A model generated the notes under the pieces. It was given only the letters and a program-made list of their open reading frames with translations, was not told the DNA's origin and ran no database searches. Below, piece after piece: positions 6,682 to 9,185 of a stretch of 9,185 bases of DNA (position 1 is the stretch's first letter; every line of letters begins with the position of its first letter). Source of the DNA: Planctomycetaceae bacterium (lineage in GTDB: Bacteria > Planctomycetota > Planctomycetia > Pirellulales > Thermoguttaceae); the NCBI GenBank assembly GCA_009783865.1, contig WRCR01000136.1, forward strand, positions 1-9,185, given 5' to 3'. Position numbers and translations under genes: made by a program.

Positions 6682-6718
6682 TACAGTAGAAATTATTGCC
6701 TACTGTAAAGGTTTTTTT
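6682..6718 (+). terminator. Terminator-like hairpin after the GYF_2 gene
   Basis: TACAGTAG (6682-6689) pairs perfectly with CTACTGTA (6700-6707) around a 10-base loop. AAGG and seven T residues (6712-6718) follow. The stem is AT-rich and separated from the T tract by four bases, so termination may be partial. It lies between the GYF_2 gene and the small helical gene and could reduce downstream expression. Confidence 0.6.
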
Positions 6719-6746
6719 AACACTTTTTAAATAGAAAGAAACAACA

Positions 6747-6998
6747 ATGGGTTCGCGTCACGGTAATTCAGAAGAAGTAATGAAAATCGGACAAACAATA
6801 CAAGAAATTGCTGAGGAAATCGGGCAACTCGCAGAACGGGCTGCCCGTACTATCAGCGGTGCCGATGACTGGAGCGATGAGCATTGGGGACGACTGAACG
6901 GCGAAGTTAATGAATTAACTTCGCCTATTCGAACCCAGGCAGGTAACCTCGCCGAAATTGCATCACGAATCACCAGTGAGGCATCGCACTACGAGTGA
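6747..6998 (+). CDS. Small helical protein, 83 residues, WXG100-like in outline
   Basis: An acidic, strongly helical product. Helix-forming residues 9-37 (with IGQTIQEIAEEIGQLAERAA) and 49-80 flank a turn, GADDWSDEHWGRLN, at 38-51. Two long helices around a central Trp/Gly turn recall WXG100 (Esx) proteins. The exact W-x-G tripeptide is absent, however: W42 and W47-G48 are what is seen. No family can be named firmly. The ATG at 6747 follows AGAAAG at a usable distance. The frame ends at TGA 6996-6998 but stays open for 112 more codons in the same frame (next entry), so the true product may be longer or the gene broken. It lies between the GYF_2 gene and the FtsK-type ATPase. WXG100 proteins are typical substrates of type VII secretion ATPases of the FtsK class, so the pairing is suggestive only. 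Confidence 0.6.
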   Translation: MGSRHGNSEEVMKIGQTIQEIAEEIGQLAERAARTISGADDWSDEHWGRLNGEVNELTSPIRTQAGNLAEIASRITSEASHYE

Positions 6999-7337
6999 CT
7001 GCCTAACGGACCTCGTCCTTCGAATTCAAACCGCGAAAAACTTAAAAGAATAGCCGCCATTGCAGGTGCTGTAGTTACAACAGCCGCAGGTGCGGTCGCG
7101 GTAAGTTTTCAGAAGGATGACAGGCACGAATTAAATGCCGAAGGTGCTTCTGCCCTTCATGCTGTGTTGGACCGTCCGCCCAGAACGGTCTGGGACACGG
7201 TGCGTGAACTGGCTGGCACCATTCACGACATGGCAGATGCGCATACAGAGGCAACACAGAAAAACAATACTGACGAAGTTGAAGAGTTAACCAGCGCATT
7301 GCGTGAACCGGCGCAAGGTGAACATAGAGATACGTAA
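6999..7337 (+). pseudogene. In-frame continuation of the 83-residue ORF beyond a TGA stop
   Basis: After the TGA at 6996-6998 the same frame runs 112 codons to TAA at 7335-7337. It has no ATG, GTG or TTG until about the middle, so it is unlikely to be an ordinary separate gene. Its content looks protein-like. A basic stretch NREKLKR is followed by a hydrophobic run IAAIAGAVVTTAAGAVAV, then a charged helical tail with RTVWDTVRELAGTIHDMADA and EVEELTSALREPAQ. Joined to the upstream part it would give a ~196-residue protein with an N-terminal helical hairpin and one possible membrane segment. The stop has the context TGA-C, known to be a leaky terminator context. Options are a recent nonsense change (for example TGG to TGA), translational readthrough, or a sequence error. 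I cannot choose between them. Confidence 0.55.
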
Positions 7338-7398
7338 CTACTGCAACATTGCGGTTGCGGAATGAACTGATAACACGCCCTAGTTGAAAGAGAACATT

Positions 7399-9185
7399 AT
7401 GCTGAATCTTATGGAAAATCCAATCGTAAAGACCATTTCGGCTGCCGATAAAAGTATTGACGAAACCATTTTATCTGCCGTTAGAGATATGAACGAAACC
7501 CGTTCATCTGCCGAGGCAGATATTGCAGAACTGCAAGCAGCCCAGGCAGAATTAGAAACCGCATTAACCGCCATCGACACGCAATTGTCTGGTGAAAAAC
7601 AAATATGGCTATTCCCTCTGTTTCTAATTTGTCTCGCCATTCCGTGGGTCAAAGAAAAGTATGACCAACTGGCTGGGTTAATAACACAACACAAAAATTT
7701 GAAAAACCAAATTTCCGACGATGAGTTGCGCAGAAAACACCAAACACTAATGGACGCGCTGGACAGAAAACGTCAAGCACTAATCGACGCATTGAATCAA
7801 AAATTTCAAGCCCTTGCCGCACTGGGTATAGAATTCCAATCCCAAGCGGAAAATAATTGCAAATTTGATGAAAAATTCTTAAAAAGCAAAGACAAAAAGA
7901 TTCTGTCTTTTATTTCTGCCGGAGAGTGGAAATTGACATCCAGGGAAGAAAACATAGAAGGAATCACTTTACCCGCTTTACCGCATTGCGTCTTTCCGCA
8001 AATTATTATGTTTCCATTTGATAAACCGTTTTATGGAAAACTGTATGAAACCGATGCCGCCGTCCGTTTATTGCTGCTGCGTTTGCTGTTTGCTTTACCG
8101 GTCGGAGCCGTGGAGTTGACCGTTATCGACCCGTTGAATTTGGGACGTTCTTTTCTTGAGTTTATGCCGCTGCGAAGCATCGAAGGATTAGTTCAGGATA
8201 ATTGTTGTTTAACCCGTTCCAAAGACATAGAATCGGCACTTTCGGATTTGTGTAATTACCTCGAATCGCTGATGCAGGAAAAGCAGATTGCTAAATGGGT
8301 TGGAAAAGATAAGAACAAGAATCCGGTAGATAAGAACGAGAATCCGGTAAAGGATTATGATAAGAACGAGAATCCATTACAAGATAAGGCAGGAAGAGAA
8401 ATTAGCCCTTTTGCTCCTTATGCAAATTACCTTGCTAATTGGCCCGTATACGACCTATCTGATATTAAAAAACCAGTATCAATAGAGTATAAGGCCAGAA
8501 AAGAGATAAGCCTTCTGCCGTATAAGTTGGTACTGATTTACGGTTTTCCCGAACAGTTCTCGGATAGCAGTATCACCTATCTGAAACGCATTTTAGAAAT
8601 AGGACCGCTGCTCGGCGTACTGCCGATTGTTCTATTGGATTACTATTGTCATGATTTATTGTCGAGGCTTCGTTCAAATTGGAAATCTTATACGGACAGT
8701 CTTTCGAACGCTGAACTTGAGAAGGCGACGGACCATTTGAGAAGATATTGGAAGACGATGGAAGAGGTAAGGCAGCATAAATCGGCAGATATATTGATGG
8801 CGATCTACAACGGAGTTATAAGTAATATAACCGGAGATTTCCCGGAAACATTGCGCAGATTAGAATGTAAAGTTGTTCCCGAACCAGAACCGCAACCGGA
8901 AAAATTTGATGAGTATGTACATTGGATTTCAAATGCATATAAAGAGCGGCTGAAAATCGAAAAGGTTATAAAGGAACAGGTGTGGGGCATTATCAAACCC
9001 AGTGATGCATGGAAACAGAATTCCTCGCTCAACGGTATATCTGCTCTTGTCGGTTGGAATGTTGAAAAGGAAGAAGTTGAGATTCGATTTGTGGATGCGG
9101 TTTCGCACGCTTTCATCGGAGGTGTGTCTGGTGCTGGAAAGTCGAACCTGCTGCACGATATCATTCACAATCTCATTCACAAGTA
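7399..9185 (+). CDS. FtsK/SpoIIIE-type ATPase, N-terminal 595 residues (3' partial)
   Basis: The frame is open from the ATG at 7399 (GAAAGAG lies 7 bases upstream) to the window end. Residues ~32-68 and ~85-145 are probable coiled coils around a hydrophobic stretch at 70-84 (IWLFPLFLICLAIPWV), a possible membrane segment. Residues ~190-415 look like a degenerate RecA-like domain: LPALPH...FP, a Leu/Arg-rich helix, ELTVIDPLNLG (239-249), then YKLVLIYGFPEQF (375-387) at a Walker-B-like place, and ILEIGPLLGVLPIVLLD. I recall this layout from large FtsK/SpoIIIE-domain proteins in actinobacteria and cyanobacteria. The active domain begins at ~550 with ALVGWNVE and reaches Walker A, GVSGAGKSN (575-583, K581), just before the window ends. 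FtsK-type ATPases pump DNA or, in type VII secretion, protein. The substrate here is unknown. Residues 304-327 contain tandem DKN(E/K)NP repeats. Confidence 0.88.
   Translation, partial: MLNLMENPIVKTISAADKSIDETILSAVRDMNETRSSAEADIAELQAAQAELETALTAIDTQLSGEKQIWLFPLFLICLAIPWVKEKYDQLAGLITQHKNLKNQISDDELRRKHQTLMDALDRKRQALIDALNQKFQALAALGIEFQSQAENNCKFDEKFLKSKDKKILSFISAGEWKLTSREENIEGITLPALPHCVFPQIIMFPFDKPFYGKLYETDAAVRLLLLRLLFALPVGAVELTVIDPLNLGRSFLEFMPLRSIEGLVQDNCCLTRSKDIESALSDLCNYLESLMQEKQIAKWVGKDKNKNPVDKNENPVKDYDKNENPLQDKAGREISPFAPYANYLANWPVYDLSDIKKPVSIEYKARKEISLLPYKLVLIYGFPEQFSDSSITYLKRILEIGPLLGVLPIVLLDYYCHDLLSRLRSNWKSYTDSLSNAELEKATDHLRRYWKTMEEVRQHKSADILMAIYNGVISNITGDFPETLRRLECKVVPEPEPQPEKFDEYVHWISNAYKERLKIEKVIKEQVWGIIKPSDAWKQNSSLNGISALVGWNVEKEEVEIRFVDAVSHAFIGGVSGAGKSNLLHDIIHNLIHK
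8308..8379 (+). repeat. Three 21-base in-frame repeats in the FtsK-type gene
   Basis: Units at 8308-8328, 8329-8349 and 8359-8379 encode DKNKNPV, DKNENPV and DKNENPL; a 9-base insert (KDY) separates the last two. The first two units differ at a single base. They lie in a hydrophilic loop of the degenerate domain, where copy-number change would be tolerated. Confidence 0.85.

Noticed and set aside
6996..7018. Selenocysteine insertion at the in-frame TGA
   Set aside because: A tiny GGAC-CTC-GTCC hairpin lies 10 bases downstream, but it is too small for a bacterial SECIS. The protein shows no redox motif and no selenoprotein family similarity.
7380..7694. 104-codon minus-strand frame
   Set aside because: It is antisense to the start of the FtsK-type gene, which is continuous over 595 codons with a Walker A motif.
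1..9185. tRNA genes, CRISPR arrays, insertion sequences, integrase or att sites
   Set aside because: No cloverleaf with a GTTCRA arm, no regularly spaced repeats, and no transposase or integrase motifs were seen on either strand.

Overview
The window looks like a chromosomal segment from a Planctomycetota-like bacterium. This is an inference from gene content, with no marker gene to settle it. The supporting traits are an end-of-gene HEAT-repeat protein, a FabZ variant with a long N-terminal arm, a tail-anchored protein with two GYF_2 domains, and generally weak or absent Shine-Dalgarno sites. Base composition is near 50% GC and the standard genetic code fits.

Left part (1-1960). The 3' end of a HEAT-repeat gene (+) converges on a minus-strand group of three genes. 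In order of transcription these are a 32-residue very basic protein, a FabZ-type 3-hydroxyacyl-ACP dehydratase, and a membrane protein with a PH-like region, two membrane segments and one Sel1 repeat. A TATAAT -10 box lies just upstream of the small gene. The 1961-2194 gap holds several inverted repeats.

Middle part (2195-5596, all +). A single-domain CheY-like receiver is followed by a CheA-type kinase whose domains are in permuted order: dimerisation, ATPase and CheW-like domains first, then the phosphotransfer (HPt) domain and a P2-like domain at the C-terminus. No receptor, CheW, CheR or CheB is present. Next comes aat, the leucyl/phenylalanyl-tRNA-protein transferase of the N-degron pathway.

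Right part (5597-9185, all +). A near-consensus sigma-70 promoter opens a roughly 300-base stretch with no credible coding sequence. It can be folded by hand into nested long-range stems around several hairpins, so it is a candidate structured RNA or long 5' leader. Downstream are a tail-anchored double-GYF_2 protein, a terminator-like hairpin, a small helical protein whose frame continues for 112 codons after a single in-frame TGA, and the first 595 codons of a large FtsK/SpoIIIE-type ATPase that runs off the window at its Walker A motif. The shared strand and order suggest that the GYF_2 protein, small helical protein and FtsK-type ATPase belong to one membrane-associated translocation or defence-like module. 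This module and the RNA in front of it are the least explained and most interesting content.
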